64,000 bases of DNA from Streptomyces sp. NBC_01463. Lineage in GTDB: Bacteria > Actinomycetota > Actinomycetes > Streptomycetales > Streptomycetaceae. The notes beneath the pieces are model-generated. The model was not told where the DNA came from, did no database searches, and saw nothing but the letters and a program-made list of their open reading frames with translations. The number at the start of each line of letters is the position of its first letter. The first letter of the stretch is position 1. The translations under genes and the position numbers were made by a program. Shown in pieces: positions 45,380 to 54,188 of this stretch. The stretch is taken from assembly GCA_036227345.1 (NCBI GenBank), contig CP109468.1, positions 7,440,001-7,504,000 of the forward strand, written 5' to 3'.

Positions 45380-45652
45380 ATGGCGAACAAAACCTTCGAA
45401 GAGCTCTTCGCCGAGCTGCAGCTCAAGGCCGCCAACGGCGACCCCTCCACCTCGCGTACCGCCGAACTGGTGGACAAGGGCGTGCATGCCATCGGCAAGA
45501 AGGTCGTCGAGGAGGCCGCCGAAGTCTGGATGGCCGCCGAGCACGAGAGCAAGGACGCCGCCGCCGAGGAGATCTCGCAGCTGCTGTACCACGTCCAGGT
45601 GATGATGGTCGCGCGCGGAATCTCCCTCGACGACGTCTACGCCCACCTCTGA
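45380..45652 (+). CDS. hisE: Phosphoribosyl-ATP pyrophosphatase
   Basis: Second step of histidine synthesis: hydrolyses phosphoribosyl-ATP to phosphoribosyl-AMP. A 90-residue all-alpha MazG-like protein with [17 protein letters not shown] and [17 protein letters not shown], whose acidic residues bind magnesium. Placed directly before hisG, the usual actinobacterial pair away from the main his cluster. AAGGAC precedes the ATG. Confidence 0.95.
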   Translation: MANKTFEELFAELQLKAANGDPSTSRTAELVDKGVHAIGKKVVEEAAEVWMAAEHESKDAAAEEISQLLYHVQVMMVARGISLDDVYAHL

Positions 45653-45720
45653 GCACGACCACCGCACCGCACCTGTCCTTACGTATCCAGACACCCCTGT
45701 CGCAAAGGAAACCCGACCTC

Positions 45721-46569
45721 ATGCTGCGCATCGCCGTCCCCAACAAGGGTGCTATCTCCGGGCCTGCGATGGCGATGCTGCATGAGGCCGGCTACAAGCA
45801 GCGCAAGGAGTCCAAGGAACTCGTCCTGGTCGACCCCGAGAACCAGGTCGAGTTCTTCTACCTGCGCCCGCGCGACATCGCGATCTACGTCAGCTCGGGC
45901 CGCCTCGACATCGGCATCACCGGCCGCGACCTGCTGCTGGACTCCGGTGCCGAAGCCGAGGAGATCCTCCAGCTCGGCTTCGCCCGCTCCACCTTCCGCT
46001 ACGCCACCAAGCCGGGCACGGCCGCGGGCCCCGAGGACTTCGACGGCATGACGATCGCCACGTCCTACGAGGGCATCGTCGCCAAGCACCTGGCCGAGAC
46101 CGGCGTCAACGCCTCCGTCGTCCACCTCGACGGTGCCGTGGAGACCGCGATCGAGCTCGGCGTCGCCCAGATCATCGCCGACGTCGTCGAGACCGGCACC
46201 AGCCTGCGCAACGCCGGACTCGAAGTGATCGGCGAGCCGATCATGAAGTCGGAAGCGGTCGTGATCCGCCGCAAGGGCGCTCCCGGCGACGAGCCCAAGG
46301 TCCAGCAGTTCCTGCGCCGTCTCCAGGGCGTCCTGGTGGCCCGCAGCTACGTGATGATGGACTACGACTGCCGCGTCGAGCACCTGGAGCGCGCCGTCGC
46401 CCTCACCCCGGGCCTGGAGTCGCCGACCATCTCCCCGCTGCACCACGAGGGCTGGGTCGCCGTCCGGTCGATGGTCGCGTCCAAGGAGGCGCAGCGGATC
46501 ATGGACGACCTGTACGACCTGGGCGCCCGCGCGATCCTCACCACGGCCATCCACGCCTGCCGCCTCTGA
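45721..46569 (+). CDS. hisG: ATP phosphoribosyltransferase, long form
   Basis: First committed, feedback-inhibited step of histidine synthesis, joining ATP and PRPP. The 282-residue length marks the HisG-L form with a C-terminal regulatory domain, in which histidine binds, so no hisZ is required. Motifs are LRIAVPNKGAISGPAM, DIGITGRDLLLDSG, and the PRPP-binding IADVVETGTSLRNAGL. AAAGGA lies 9-14 bases before the ATG. Confidence 0.96.
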   Translation: MLRIAVPNKGAISGPAMAMLHEAGYKQRKESKELVLVDPENQVEFFYLRPRDIAIYVSSGRLDIGITGRDLLLDSGAEAEEILQLGFARSTFRYATKPGTAAGPEDFDGMTIATSYEGIVAKHLAETGVNASVVHLDGAVETAIELGVAQIIADVVETGTSLRNAGLEVIGEPIMKSEAVVIRRKGAPGDEPKVQQFLRRLQGVLVARSYVMMDYDCRVEHLERAVALTPGLESPTISPLHHEGWVAVRSMVASKEAQRIMDDLYDLGARAILTTAIHACRL

Positions 46570-46589
46570 CGGCGGGGACGGAAGAGACC

Positions 46590-47042
46590 ATGTCAGCCCC
46601 CGTACTCCCCGACCTCCCGGTCACCTTCCGGCCGACCCGTACCCGGGTAGTCCTGCTGAGCGTCGGAGCGGTGATGTTCGCCGTCATCACCGTCGTCGCC
46701 TTCACACTGGAACAGCTCAGCGGGGGAGAGCGGGCCAGTTTCGTCTTCACCGCCGCGCTGTTCTTCGGCGTCCTGGCGCTGCTCAGCCGCCCCAGGGTCG
46801 TCGCGGACGACAGCGGGGTGACGGTGGTCAATCTCACCCGCTCCCGGCGGCTGTCCTGGGCGGAGATCGTGCGCGTCAACCTGCGCGCGGGCGACCCGTG
46901 GGTCTTCCTCGACCTCAGCGACGGCACCAGCATGCCGGCCCTCGGCATCCAGCCCGGAATCGCCAAGGAGCAGGCCATCCGGGACGCCCGGGCGCTGCGC
47001 GCCCTCGCCGAGAACCACGGCACCGGCAACGACAACGGCTGA
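46590..47042 (+). CDS. Small PH-domain membrane protein
   Basis: A 150-residue protein with two transmembrane helices near the N-terminus (about 20-42 and 50-66) and a C-terminal bacterial PH-like beta domain (VVADDSGVTVVNLTRSRRL, then SWAEIVRVNL). Such proteins are common downstream of hisG in Streptomyces; their function is unknown. It lies 20 bases after hisG and is probably cotranscribed. A C-terminal tail faces the cytoplasm by prediction. Confidence 0.78.
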   Translation: MSAPVLPDLPVTFRPTRTRVVLLSVGAVMFAVITVVAFTLEQLSGGERASFVFTAALFFGVLALLSRPRVVADDSGVTVVNLTRSRRLSWAEIVRVNLRAGDPWVFLDLSDGTSMPALGIQPGIAKEQAIRDARALRALAENHGTGNDNG

Positions 47043-47065
47043 GCCCCCTGCCCCGCACGGCCTCT

Positions 47066-47226
47066 TGTTGATTACTCTGGAGGGCGGCGGCGCCCTGTGC
47101 GCCCCGCCCCGCACCAGAGGCCCCCGAGGCCTGCGGGGCTTTCCTGCGACCCAAGGAGTGACTCCCTCCAGCAATGGACGGATCGTCCGGTAGTACCTGC
47201 GCCGCCCCTTCTGTGGAGGCGGCGGC
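47066..47226 (+). promoter_or_regulatory. Structured 5' leader upstream of the CorC genes
   Basis: The 184-base gap before the first CorC gene is unusually rich in potential pairing: CTCTGG with CCAGAG around 47076-47117, GCCCC with GGGGC near 47120-47140, GGAC with GTCC near 47176-47190, and GCCGCC with GGCGGC that would fold the GGAGG ribosome site (about 47215-47219) into a stem. A cis-acting RNA controlling metal transport is conceivable. It does not fit the riboswitch classes I can recall. Confidence 0.4.
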
Positions 47227-48594
47227 ATGACCACCCCCCTGCTGCTTCTCAGCGCGGCATTCCTTCTCATCCTCGCCAACGGGTTCTTCGTGGCAGCCGA
47301 GTTCGGGCTCGTCACCGTGGAACGGGCGGACGCCGAACGCGCCGCCGCCGAGGGCGACCGACGTGCCCGTACCGTCGTCGACGCCCTGCGCGAACTCTCC
47401 TTCCAGCTCTCCGGCACCCAGCTCGGCATCACCATCACCTCCCTGGTGGTCGGCATGCTCGCCGAGCCGGCCCTCGCCCAGCTGCTGGCCGGACCCCTCG
47501 CCCTGACCGGTCTGCCCGACGGTGCCGTCCCCGGCATCAGCGTGGTCCTCGGCATGCTGCTCGCGGCCGCCGTCCAGATGGTCATCGGCGAACTCGTACC
47601 GAAGAACTGGGCGGTCTCCCGGCCGCTCCAGGTCGCCCGGTTCGTCGCCGCACCCCAGCAGGTCTTCACCCGGGTCTTCCGCCCGGTGATCGGCCTGCTG
47701 AACACCGTCGCCAACCGGCTGGTCCGGCTGCTGGGCGTCGAACCGACCGAGGAGCTGGCCTCCGCCCGTACACCGGGCGAGCTCGTCTCCCTCGCGAAGC
47801 ACTCGGCCGAGGCCGGCACCCTCGAACAGGACACCGCGGACCTCTTCGTACGGACCCTGTCGCTCGCCGGGCTCACCGCCCAGCACGTGATGACCCCGCG
47901 CGTGAAGGTCAGTGCGCTGCAGTCCACCGCGACCGCGGCGGACGTCCTCAACCTCACCCGTGCCACCGGCCTCTCCCGCTTCCCCGTCTACCGGGAGCGC
48001 ATCGACGAGGTCGTCGGCATGATCCACCTCAAGGACGCGCTGGCGGTCCCCGTCCAGGACCGGCTGCGGACCCCGGCGGGCCGGATCGCCGTGCCGCCGC
48101 TGCTGGTGCCCGAGACGCTGCCCGTCGAGCAGCTGCTCCAGCGGCTGCGCAAGGAGCAGCCGATCGCCGTGGTGGTCGACGAGTACGGCGGCACCGCCGG
48201 GGTCGTCACCCTGGAGGACATCATCGAGGAGCTCGTCGGCGAGGTCAGGGACGAGCACGACGCCGTGGGCGCCGACCGTCCCGAGCTGGCCCCCGCCGCC
48301 CCCGAGGACGGCCGGCCCGCCTGGGACGCCGAAGGCAGCTGCCGGGTCCTCACCCTGCGGCGCATAGGCCTCGACGTACCCGACGGCCCGTACGAGACGG
48401 TGGCCGGACTGGTCGCCGATCTGCTGGGCCGGATTCCCGCCCCCGGCGACCGGGCCGAACTGCCGGGCTGGCGGATCTCCGTCCGCCAGGTGGGCCACTA
48501 CCGGGCCGAGAAGGTCCGCTTCGTGCGCCTGTCCGAGCCCTCCGGGGCAGTCTCCGAGCACGGTTCCCGCGGTGTTCTGGAGGCCGCACGATGA
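47227..48594 (+). CDS. CorC/HlyC-family membrane protein (DUF21-CBS-CorC)
   Basis: A 455-residue membrane protein of the hemolysin-like/CNNM group, linked to magnesium or cobalt export and homeostasis. The N-terminal DUF21 domain (about 1-190) has three to four helices with ANGFFVAAEFGLV and VIGELVPKNWAVSR. Two CBS motifs follow (GLSRFPVYRERIDEVVGMIH, VVVDEYGGTAGVVTLEDI), then the C-terminal transporter-associated domain (about 365-440). The last base of a GGAGG-rich stem precedes the ATG. Its stop overlaps the next CorC gene by 4 bases, so a heteromer is likely. Confidence 0.9.
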   Translation: MTTPLLLLSAAFLLILANGFFVAAEFGLVTVERADAERAAAEGDRRARTVVDALRELSFQLSGTQLGITITSLVVGMLAEPALAQLLAGPLALTGLPDGAVPGISVVLGMLLAAAVQMVIGELVPKNWAVSRPLQVARFVAAPQQVFTRVFRPVIGLLNTVANRLVRLLGVEPTEELASARTPGELVSLAKHSAEAGTLEQDTADLFVRTLSLAGLTAQHVMTPRVKVSALQSTATAADVLNLTRATGLSRFPVYRERIDEVVGMIHLKDALAVPVQDRLRTPAGRIAVPPLLVPETLPVEQLLQRLRKEQPIAVVVDEYGGTAGVVTLEDIIEELVGEVRDEHDAVGADRPELAPAAPEDGRPAWDAEGSCRVLTLRRIGLDVPDGPYETVAGLVADLLGRIPAPGDRAELPGWRISVRQVGHYRAEKVRFVRLSEPSGAVSEHGSRGVLEAAR

Positions 48595-49688
48595 GCCTGG
48601 TCCAGTTGGTCTTCGCCGGACTTCTCGTCCTGGCGAACGGCTTCTTCGTCGGCGCGGAGTTCGCTCTCGTCTCCGTGCGGCGCAGTCAGATCGAACCCCT
48701 GGCGGCAGCCGGGTCGGGCCGGGCCCGTCAGGTGCTGTACGGCCTGGAGAACCTGCCGCAGATGATGGCGGCCGCCCAGTTCGGCATCACCGTCTGCTCG
48801 CTGACCCTCGGCGCCGTCGCGGAGCCGACCGTCGCCCGGCTGCTGGAGCCGGTCTTCCACGCGGCCCGTCTGCCCGAGGAGCTGGTCCATCCGCTCGGCT
48901 TCGTGCTGGCGCTGGTCTTCGTCGTCTTCCTCCACCTCGTCATCGGCGAGATGGTCCCGAAGAACCTGGCGATGGCGGCCCCGGAGAAGACCTCGCTGTG
49001 GCTCAGCCCCGGCCTCGTCGGCTTCGCCCGCCTCTGCCGCCCGGTCACCTCGGCGCTGGGCGCCTGCGCCCGGCTGGTGCTCCGGCTCTTCGGGGTCGAG
49101 CCCAAGGACGAGGTGGAGGCCGTCTTCACCAGCGAGCAGCTCAACCGGCTGGTCGAGGACTCCGGACAGGCCGGACTCCTGGAGCCGGAGGCGCAGGAAC
49201 GGCTGGGGGACGCCCTGGAACTGGGCAGCCGCCCCGTCACCGAGGTGCTGCTGCGCCGGGCGAACCTGGTGACGGTGGACCCTTCCGTCACCCCGCGCCG
49301 GATAGAGGAGCTCACGGTACGGACCGGCTACTCGCGCTTCCCCGTCTGCGCCGAGGGCGGCGGCCCGTTCATGGGCTACCTGCACGTCAAGGACGTCCTC
49401 GATCTGGAGGACGGCGAGCGGGCGGTCCCGCAGCACGTGTGGCGCCCGATGGCGACCGTCCGGGCAGAGCTTCCCCTGGACGACGCCCTGACCGTGATGC
49501 GCCGCGCGGCGACGCATCTGGCCCAGGTCGCCGACGCGTCGGGCCGGGTCCTCGGCCTGGTCGCCATGGAGGACGTACTGGAGATGCTGGTCGGGGAGGT
49601 ACGTGACCCGGCGCACCGGGTCACGGAGCCCCGCCGCAACGAGGACCGGCAGAGCGGCTCGGACGAACTGTCCGCCCTGGTCGGATAG
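48591..49688 (+). CDS. CorC/HlyC-family membrane protein lacking the C-terminal domain
   Basis: A 365-residue paralogue of the preceding protein. The DUF21 membrane domain has ANGFFVGAEFALVSVR and VIGEMVPKNLAMA, and a CBS pair follows (TGYSRFPVCAEGGGPFMGYL, VLGLVAMEDVLEMLVGEV). The VDEYGG nucleotide-binding word is replaced by VADASG, and the C-terminal CorC domain of its neighbour is missing. Translational coupling to the full-length protein suggests that it is a partner subunit. A terminator hairpin follows. Confidence 0.9.
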   Translation: MSLVQLVFAGLLVLANGFFVGAEFALVSVRRSQIEPLAAAGSGRARQVLYGLENLPQMMAAAQFGITVCSLTLGAVAEPTVARLLEPVFHAARLPEELVHPLGFVLALVFVVFLHLVIGEMVPKNLAMAAPEKTSLWLSPGLVGFARLCRPVTSALGACARLVLRLFGVEPKDEVEAVFTSEQLNRLVEDSGQAGLLEPEAQERLGDALELGSRPVTEVLLRRANLVTVDPSVTPRRIEELTVRTGYSRFPVCAEGGGPFMGYLHVKDVLDLEDGERAVPQHVWRPMATVRAELPLDDALTVMRRAATHLAQVADASGRVLGLVAMEDVLEMLVGEVRDPAHRVTEPRRNEDRQSGSDELSALVG

Positions 49689-49694
49689 CGCGCG

Positions 49695-49733
49695 CCGCCC
49701 CCGGCCGCCGGGTCGCACCGGTGGCCGGGGCGG
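49695..49733. terminator. Bidirectional terminator between convergent genes
   Basis: An 11-bp GC stem with one bulged C (49695-49706 with 49723-49733), between the CorC gene and the convergent AAA+ ATPase gene. Confidence 0.7.
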
Positions 49734-49740
49734 TCGCGTC

Positions 49741-51654
49741 TCACATCTCCGGCGGCTCCTGCCGGCCCCGCCCCACCGGGCCCCGGCCCGACAGCACCTC
49801 GCCGTACGCCTGCATCAGATCCGGCAGCCGCAGCGTCGCCAGATCGTCCCGCGTCGGCACCGTCGTGTATCCCGAGAGCCGCAGATCGCGGTAGGCGCAG
49901 CTCTTCTCGTACAGGGTGCGCAGGAATCGGCCGTTGCCCAGCTCGTCGAGCCAGCCCTGGTCGACGACATGGCCGCTGATGGAGCGCAGTTCGTCCAGTG
50001 ACTCCTCGTCCCACGCGTCGCCGTTCTCCGCGGCCAGCACCTCGCCGATCGAGGTGAGTTCCAGCGGGCGGTAGCTGGGGAAGTCCACCCGGGTGGTGAA
50101 GCGCGAGGAGAGACCGGGGTTGGTGGACAGCAGCCGGTCCATGCCCTCCGGGTAGCCCGCCAGGATGACGACGAGATGGTCGCGGTTGTCCTCCGCGCGC
50201 TTGAGGAGGACCTGCAGCGCCTCGTCGCCGTACGCGTCGCCCTTGCTGTATCCCGTGTTGGAGAGGCTGTACGCCTCGTCGACGAAGAGCACCCCGCCCA
50301 GCGCCGAGTCGATCAGCTCATTGGCCTTCACCGCGGTCTGTCCCAGGAACTCACCCACCAGGTCCGCCCGCTGCGCCTCGACCAGATGGTCCCCGCCCAG
50401 CAGGCCCAGCGCGTAGAACACCCGGCCCAGAATCCGGGCCACCGTGGTCTTGCCCGTCCCGGACGGTCCCGAGAAGACGAAATGCCGCTTCGGCGGCTGT
50501 ACGGGCAGCCCCTGGCCCGCCCGCAGCCGCGCCATGTTCAGCTGCGCCGACAACGCCTTGACCTGGCGCTTCACCGGCTCCAGGCCGACCATCCGCTCCA
50601 GCTCCGCCAGCGCCTCGGCGAGCAGCACCGGATCGCTGGGCCCGGCCGGGAAGGGCTGCGTCGCCGGCCGGCCCGGGACCGCGGTCTTCTCCCGGGCCCC
50701 GCCCGCCGGCGGCACCGCGATGCCCGGCAGGTCCTGCGGCTCGCCGCCGGGACGCGGTTCCCGTCCGTCCACCAGATCGGTGCCCAGCAGCGAGTCGCCG
50801 TCCGGCTGCGCCTCGGCGAACGTGCCGTCGGCGCCCAGACCGGTCAGCGAGACGGCGGCCAGGCCCGATGCCTCCTCCGAGCCGTCCAGACCGTCGTAGT
50901 CCGCGATCGCCGCCAGCCGTGCCGAGGTGTCCATGAACGCCGGGTCGATCCGGTGGACCGCCCGGTACAGCGGCAGCGCGGCAGCACTGCGGCCGGTCCC
51001 CTCGTGCGCCCGGGCCAGCCAGTAGCGCAGCTCCTTGCGCTGCGGCTGCTCACTGCGGCAGCGCATCAGCGCGGTGGCCAGCAGCGGCTCGGCCTGCCCG
51101 TACATCTCCAGCCGCACCCGCGCCATGCCGCCGAACAGCCCGGCCTCGATGCCGAGCAGCGGATCCTCGATCAGCTGCTCCGTATGGCGTACGAGCTGTT
51201 CCCAGTCCTTGACGAGGTAGGAGCGGCAGGCGTGCAGGAAGCGGACCTGCGGGTCGGCGTCCACCGGCGGCAGACCGGCCAACGCCCGGTCCAGCTCGGG
51301 CACATGGCGGCCGTCCAGCCAGTGCGAGGCGTGCGCGAGCAGCAGGTCGCGTGGGCTCTCCAGCACCGGCTGCACCCACCAGCCCAGCCAGTACCAGGAG
51401 TTGAGGGTGCGGCGGTGCCGCCCGCGCTGATCGCCGAAGCGGTCGCGGTGGCGGTACATGTGCAGTAAGGCCGTCGTCGTGTCGACCCGCAGCGCATGGA
51501 GGCCGAGCCAGGCGTCCGCCATCCCGGGATCGAGGCGCACCGCCGCTCTGAACTCCTCCTCGGCCTGCGGGTAGGCGCCCATCGTGTAGGCGTCCACGCC
51601 GCGCAGCCACGCGAGGTCGGCCGGGGCCTGTGCGCCCTGCGTGCCGAAATCCAT
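49741..51654 (-). CDS. TPR-AAA+ ATPase (CbbX/EccA-like)
   Basis: A 637-residue protein. The N-terminal 260 residues look like helical TPR repeats (GAYPQAEEEFRAAVRLDPGM, GRSAAALPLYRAVHRIDPAF). A poorly conserved linker follows, then a CbbX/SpoVK-type AAA+ domain (about 360-600) with Walker A GPSGTGKTT, Walker B GVLFVDEAYSL and LSSRF. The layout is that of EccA, the cytosolic ATPase of type VII secretion, but no other ESX genes are near, so a general remodelling role is equally possible. The start ATG 51654 has GGGGGA 5 bases upstream. Confidence 0.87.
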   Translation of the reverse strand: MDFGTQGAQAPADLAWLRGVDAYTMGAYPQAEEEFRAAVRLDPGMADAWLGLHALRVDTTTALLHMYRHRDRFGDQRGRHRRTLNSWYWLGWWVQPVLESPRDLLLAHASHWLDGRHVPELDRALAGLPPVDADPQVRFLHACRSYLVKDWEQLVRHTEQLIEDPLLGIEAGLFGGMARVRLEMYGQAEPLLATALMRCRSEQPQRKELRYWLARAHEGTGRSAAALPLYRAVHRIDPAFMDTSARLAAIADYDGLDGSEEASGLAAVSLTGLGADGTFAEAQPDGDSLLGTDLVDGREPRPGGEPQDLPGIAVPPAGGAREKTAVPGRPATQPFPAGPSDPVLLAEALAELERMVGLEPVKRQVKALSAQLNMARLRAGQGLPVQPPKRHFVFSGPSGTGKTTVARILGRVFYALGLLGGDHLVEAQRADLVGEFLGQTAVKANELIDSALGGVLFVDEAYSLSNTGYSKGDAYGDEALQVLLKRAEDNRDHLVVILAGYPEGMDRLLSTNPGLSSRFTTRVDFPSYRPLELTSIGEVLAAENGDAWDEESLDELRSISGHVVDQGWLDELGNGRFLRTLYEKSCAYRDLRLSGYTTVPTRDDLATLRLPDLMQAYGEVLSGRGPVGRGRQEPPEM

Positions 51655-51868
51655 CAGGTCCCCCACAAACCGTGCCCCCAGGATGTCCCGCCGCACGACA
51701 GCCCGCCGAGGCGCGCCGAATCACTGTGCCATGGACGGGAATTGACCGCACCGAGAGGCATCGTACCTGCGCAGGGAGTGTGCGACTAAGGGCGCCGCAG
51801 GCCCAAGACCTACCGTGACCCAGGGTGAGCGGAAGGGGGTGAAGTGCGGCCGGAATGCGGGGTGGAGC

Positions 51869-51942
51869 ACAGAACGAAGCCCCCGATCACGGGGGAACAA
51901 CCGGGGGCTTCGCGCCTGCGGGGGCTCCGAAAAGCCGCACAT
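51869..51942 (-). ncRNA. Candidate small RNA between the kinase-like and AAA+ genes
   Basis: On the minus strand a good promoter (51947-51976) is followed within 75 bases by a strong terminator. The predicted transcript of about 74 nt would have a 5' hairpin (TGCGG with CCGCA enclosing GGCT with AGCC) and a terminal hairpin with a C-rich loop (TTCCCCC). It has no open reading frame of note. It lies in the 359-base gap 51655-52013, which is otherwise empty. I cannot say whether it matches a described Streptomyces sRNA. Confidence 0.5.
51875..51912 (-). terminator. Terminator of the small RNA and/or kinase-like gene
   Basis: Perfect 10-bp stem CGAAGCCCCC with GGGGGCTTCG (51875-51884, 51903-51912) and, on the minus strand, TTCTGT immediately after it. 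It lies about 100 bases past the stop of the uridine-kinase-like gene. Confidence 0.8.
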
Positions 51943-51946
51943 TGAG

Positions 51947-51976
51947 AACGTAAGACCTGTACCGGCCCCGGGTCAA
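51947..51976 (-). promoter_or_regulatory. Sigma-70-type promoter for the candidate small RNA
   Basis: On the minus strand TTGACC (-35, 51971-51976) and TACGTT (-10, 51947-51952) are 18 bases apart, close to the major vegetative sigma consensus. Transcription would begin near 51942, between the kinase-like gene stop and the terminator, with no coding sequence in that interval. Confidence 0.55.
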
Positions 51977-52013
51977 GCGGAGTTGAGGTACTTCCGGGCC
52001 GATTTCCGACTGC

Positions 52014-52643
52014 TCAGTATGGCGGTGCGGGCTGATCACTTTGGGTGACGGAATGGTTCGTTCCTGCTGTCGTGGGGGACCACTCCTGCCACTCGTACCC
52101 CACAGGCAACTGGCGTACCAGAGCATCGGCGGAGGGGCGTGAGGGATCGGCCGAGAAATGGGCTTCCTCGGCGGCCGTCCAGCCGTCCCAGAAGCCGCTC
52201 AGCGCCGGCCCGTCCCGCCGCCGGCCCCGCGCCCAGGACTCCGCCGCCGGGAGGTCCATCCACAACAGGTGGGCCAGCGCGGGCCGCAGGGCCCGCCGGC
52301 CCGCCCCCACGCCTTCGATCAGCACCACCGGTGCGGGGTCCAGGGTGCGCGGCGGCCCGAAGCTACGCGCCGTCCAGTCGTACGGCGCGTAGCGCGCGGT
52401 CTCGCCGCGCGACAGCGGCCCGGTCACCTGCTCGCTCAGCCGGCCGGTCCAGCCGAACAGTTCCTCGTGGGTGGCCAGATCGTCCAGATGCAGCACCGGG
52501 GCGTCGTCGAGCGCCGCCGCGAGCCGGGCGGCGAAGGTGCTCTTGCCCGATCCCGCGTGGCCGTCGACGGCGATCAGCCGGACCGGCCCGCAGGACGGCG
52601 GCAGGGCGCGCAGCCGCGCGGCGTGGCGGGAGAGGTCGTTCAT
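52014..52643 (-). CDS. Uridine-kinase-like P-loop NTPase
   Basis: A 209-residue cytosolic protein of the uridine/pantothenate kinase fold. The Walker A motif is GHAGSGKST (about 28-36), followed by VLHLDDLATHEELFGW, and VVLIEGVGAGRRAL near residue 110. The C-terminal WDGWTAAEEAHFSADPSRP is typical of the group in actinobacteria. The substrate is not known; nucleoside phosphorylation is the family default. The start is ATG 52643. Downstream is the sRNA/terminator gap. Confidence 0.8.
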   Translation of the reverse strand: MNDLSRHAARLRALPPSCGPVRLIAVDGHAGSGKSTFAARLAAALDDAPVLHLDDLATHEELFGWTGRLSEQVTGPLSRGETARYAPYDWTARSFGPPRTLDPAPVVLIEGVGAGRRALRPALAHLLWMDLPAAESWARGRRRDGPALSGFWDGWTAAEEAHFSADPSRPSADALVRQLPVGYEWQEWSPTTAGTNHSVTQSDQPAPPY

Positions 52644-52817
52644 GCCCCCAGCCTACGAGCCGGGGTGAAGCAGCCGCAGGTCACGCCAGTGGTGGAGACC
52701 AATATTGGTCGTTCGACGCGAGCCGAATCGCTGGCCGAACCGGGTACGGACCCGCAATAGTTGGCCCACTGTCGTGTACCTGCAGCCCCATTCCGCTTAC
52801 GACCGGGGGTCTCGCCC

Positions 52818-54188
52818 ATGCCCAGTCCGACCTCACGCAGAACCGTGCTCACCGCCGCGATCGCGGCAGCGGCCGGCGCCGGAGCGCTGTCGTCCGCCGC
52901 CTCCGCAGCCGCCGCGGCACCGTCCCGTCACCCGCACCACGCACCCTCGGCGGCAGCCTCGCTCGTGGACAACCACGCATGGACCACGTACACCGACTGG
53001 CGCTGCGGTTCCGGCGCCGGTACCCGCGCCGTCGCCGGCCGCCGGGCGGGACTGGCGATCGCCCACCCGCTGGGGCGTACCGACTACACCGACCCGCACA
53101 CCGGTACGACCGCCGCCTGGGAATACGCGACCTGGACCTCCCCGGTCCACCGCTCCGCCGTCCCGGCCACCGAGGTCATCGCGTCCTGGAACGCGGACAC
53201 ACCGGCCGGCACCTGGATCCAGATCGAGCTGCGCGGCAGCTACTCGGACGGCACCGAGACCCCCTGGTACGTCATGGGCCGCTGGGCCGCGGGGGACGGC
53301 GACATCCGCCGCACCTCCGTCGACGACCAGACCGACGGCAAGAGCTCCATCTGGACCGACACCTTCTCGGTGGACGACGCGGCGAGCGGCCTGCGGCTGC
53401 TGTCCTACCGGCTGCGGCTGACGCTGTACCGCACCCCGGGCACGCGGCTCACGCCCACGGTGTGGCGCCTGGGCGCGATGGCCTCGGACATCCCCGACCG
53501 CTTCACCGTGCCCGCCAGCACGCCCGGACTCGCCCGCGAGCTCCCCGTGCCGCGCTTCTCGCAGAACGTGCACGTGGGCCAGTACCCGGAGTACGACAAC
53601 GGCGGAGAGGCGTGGTGCAGCCCCACCTCCTCGCAGATGATCATCGAGTACTGGGGGCGCAGGCCCTCCGCCGACGACCTCTCCTGGGTCAAGCCGGGTC
53701 TTGAGGACCCGCAGGTCTGCCACGCGGCGCGGTTCACGTACGACAACCAGTACGAGGGCTGCGGGAACTGGCCGTTCAACGCCGCCTACGCCGCGACGTA
53801 CCCGGACATGAGCGCCGTCGTGACCCGGCTCGGCTCGCTGAAGGACCTGGAGACGCTGATCCGCGCCGGCATCCCGGCCATAACGTCGCAGTCGTTCCTC
53901 AAGGAGGAGCTGACCGGCGCGGGCTACGGCACCTCGGGCCACCTGATGACGGTGATCGGCTTCACCGAGGACGGCGACGTGATCGCCAACGACCCCGCGT
54001 CGCCGGACGACGAGGCGGTGCGCCACGTCTACAAGCGGCACGAGTGGGAGACGATCTGGCTGAGGACGAAGCGCTACAACGCGAGCGGCAGTGTGGTCTC
54101 GGGCACGGGCGGCGTCTGCTACCTGTACTGGCCGGCCGACCCCACACCGGCTCAGCGCCGGGCGCTGCGATCGTTCGGCCTGGTGTGA
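52818..54188 (+). CDS. Tat-exported C39-like cysteine peptidase family protein
   Basis: A 456-residue secreted protein. A twin-arginine signal (TSRRTVLTAAIAAAAGAG) is followed by an Ala-rich segment, an N-terminal beta domain of about 200 residues, then a C39_2-type papain-like domain. The expected Cys is in GGEAWCSPTSSQMIIEYWG, the His in TSGHLMTVIGFTEDGDVIAN, and the Asn/Asp lies in NDPAS. It would cleave a peptide or cross-link outside the cell. The ATG at 52818 follows a weak G-rich site; an earlier ATG at 52761 would spoil the signal peptide. The last 21 codons recur in a degenerate copy at 62.43 kb. Confidence 0.87.
   Translation: MPSPTSRRTVLTAAIAAAAGAGALSSAASAAAAAPSRHPHHAPSAAASLVDNHAWTTYTDWRCGSGAGTRAVAGRRAGLAIAHPLGRTDYTDPHTGTTAAWEYATWTSPVHRSAVPATEVIASWNADTPAGTWIQIELRGSYSDGTETPWYVMGRWAAGDGDIRRTSVDDQTDGKSSIWTDTFSVDDAASGLRLLSYRLRLTLYRTPGTRLTPTVWRLGAMASDIPDRFTVPASTPGLARELPVPRFSQNVHVGQYPEYDNGGEAWCSPTSSQMIIEYWGRRPSADDLSWVKPGLEDPQVCHAARFTYDNQYEGCGNWPFNAAYAATYPDMSAVVTRLGSLKDLETLIRAGIPAITSQSFLKEELTGAGYGTSGHLMTVIGFTEDGDVIANDPASPDDEAVRHVYKRHEWETIWLRTKRYNASGSVVSGTGGVCYLYWPADPTPAQRRALRSFGLV

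Noticed and set aside
47066-47226. yybP-ykoY, M-box or NiCo riboswitch before the CorC genes
   Set aside because: None of the conserved core words I know for these classes is present; only stems can be seen.
49741-51654. Type VII secretion locus
   Set aside because: The ATPase resembles EccA, but no EsxA/B, EccB-E or mycosin genes are nearby.
51869-51942. Identification of the small RNA as 6C RNA
   Set aside because: The C-rich loops are similar in style, but I cannot match the conserved layout and the gene context is not the one I recall for 6C RNA.
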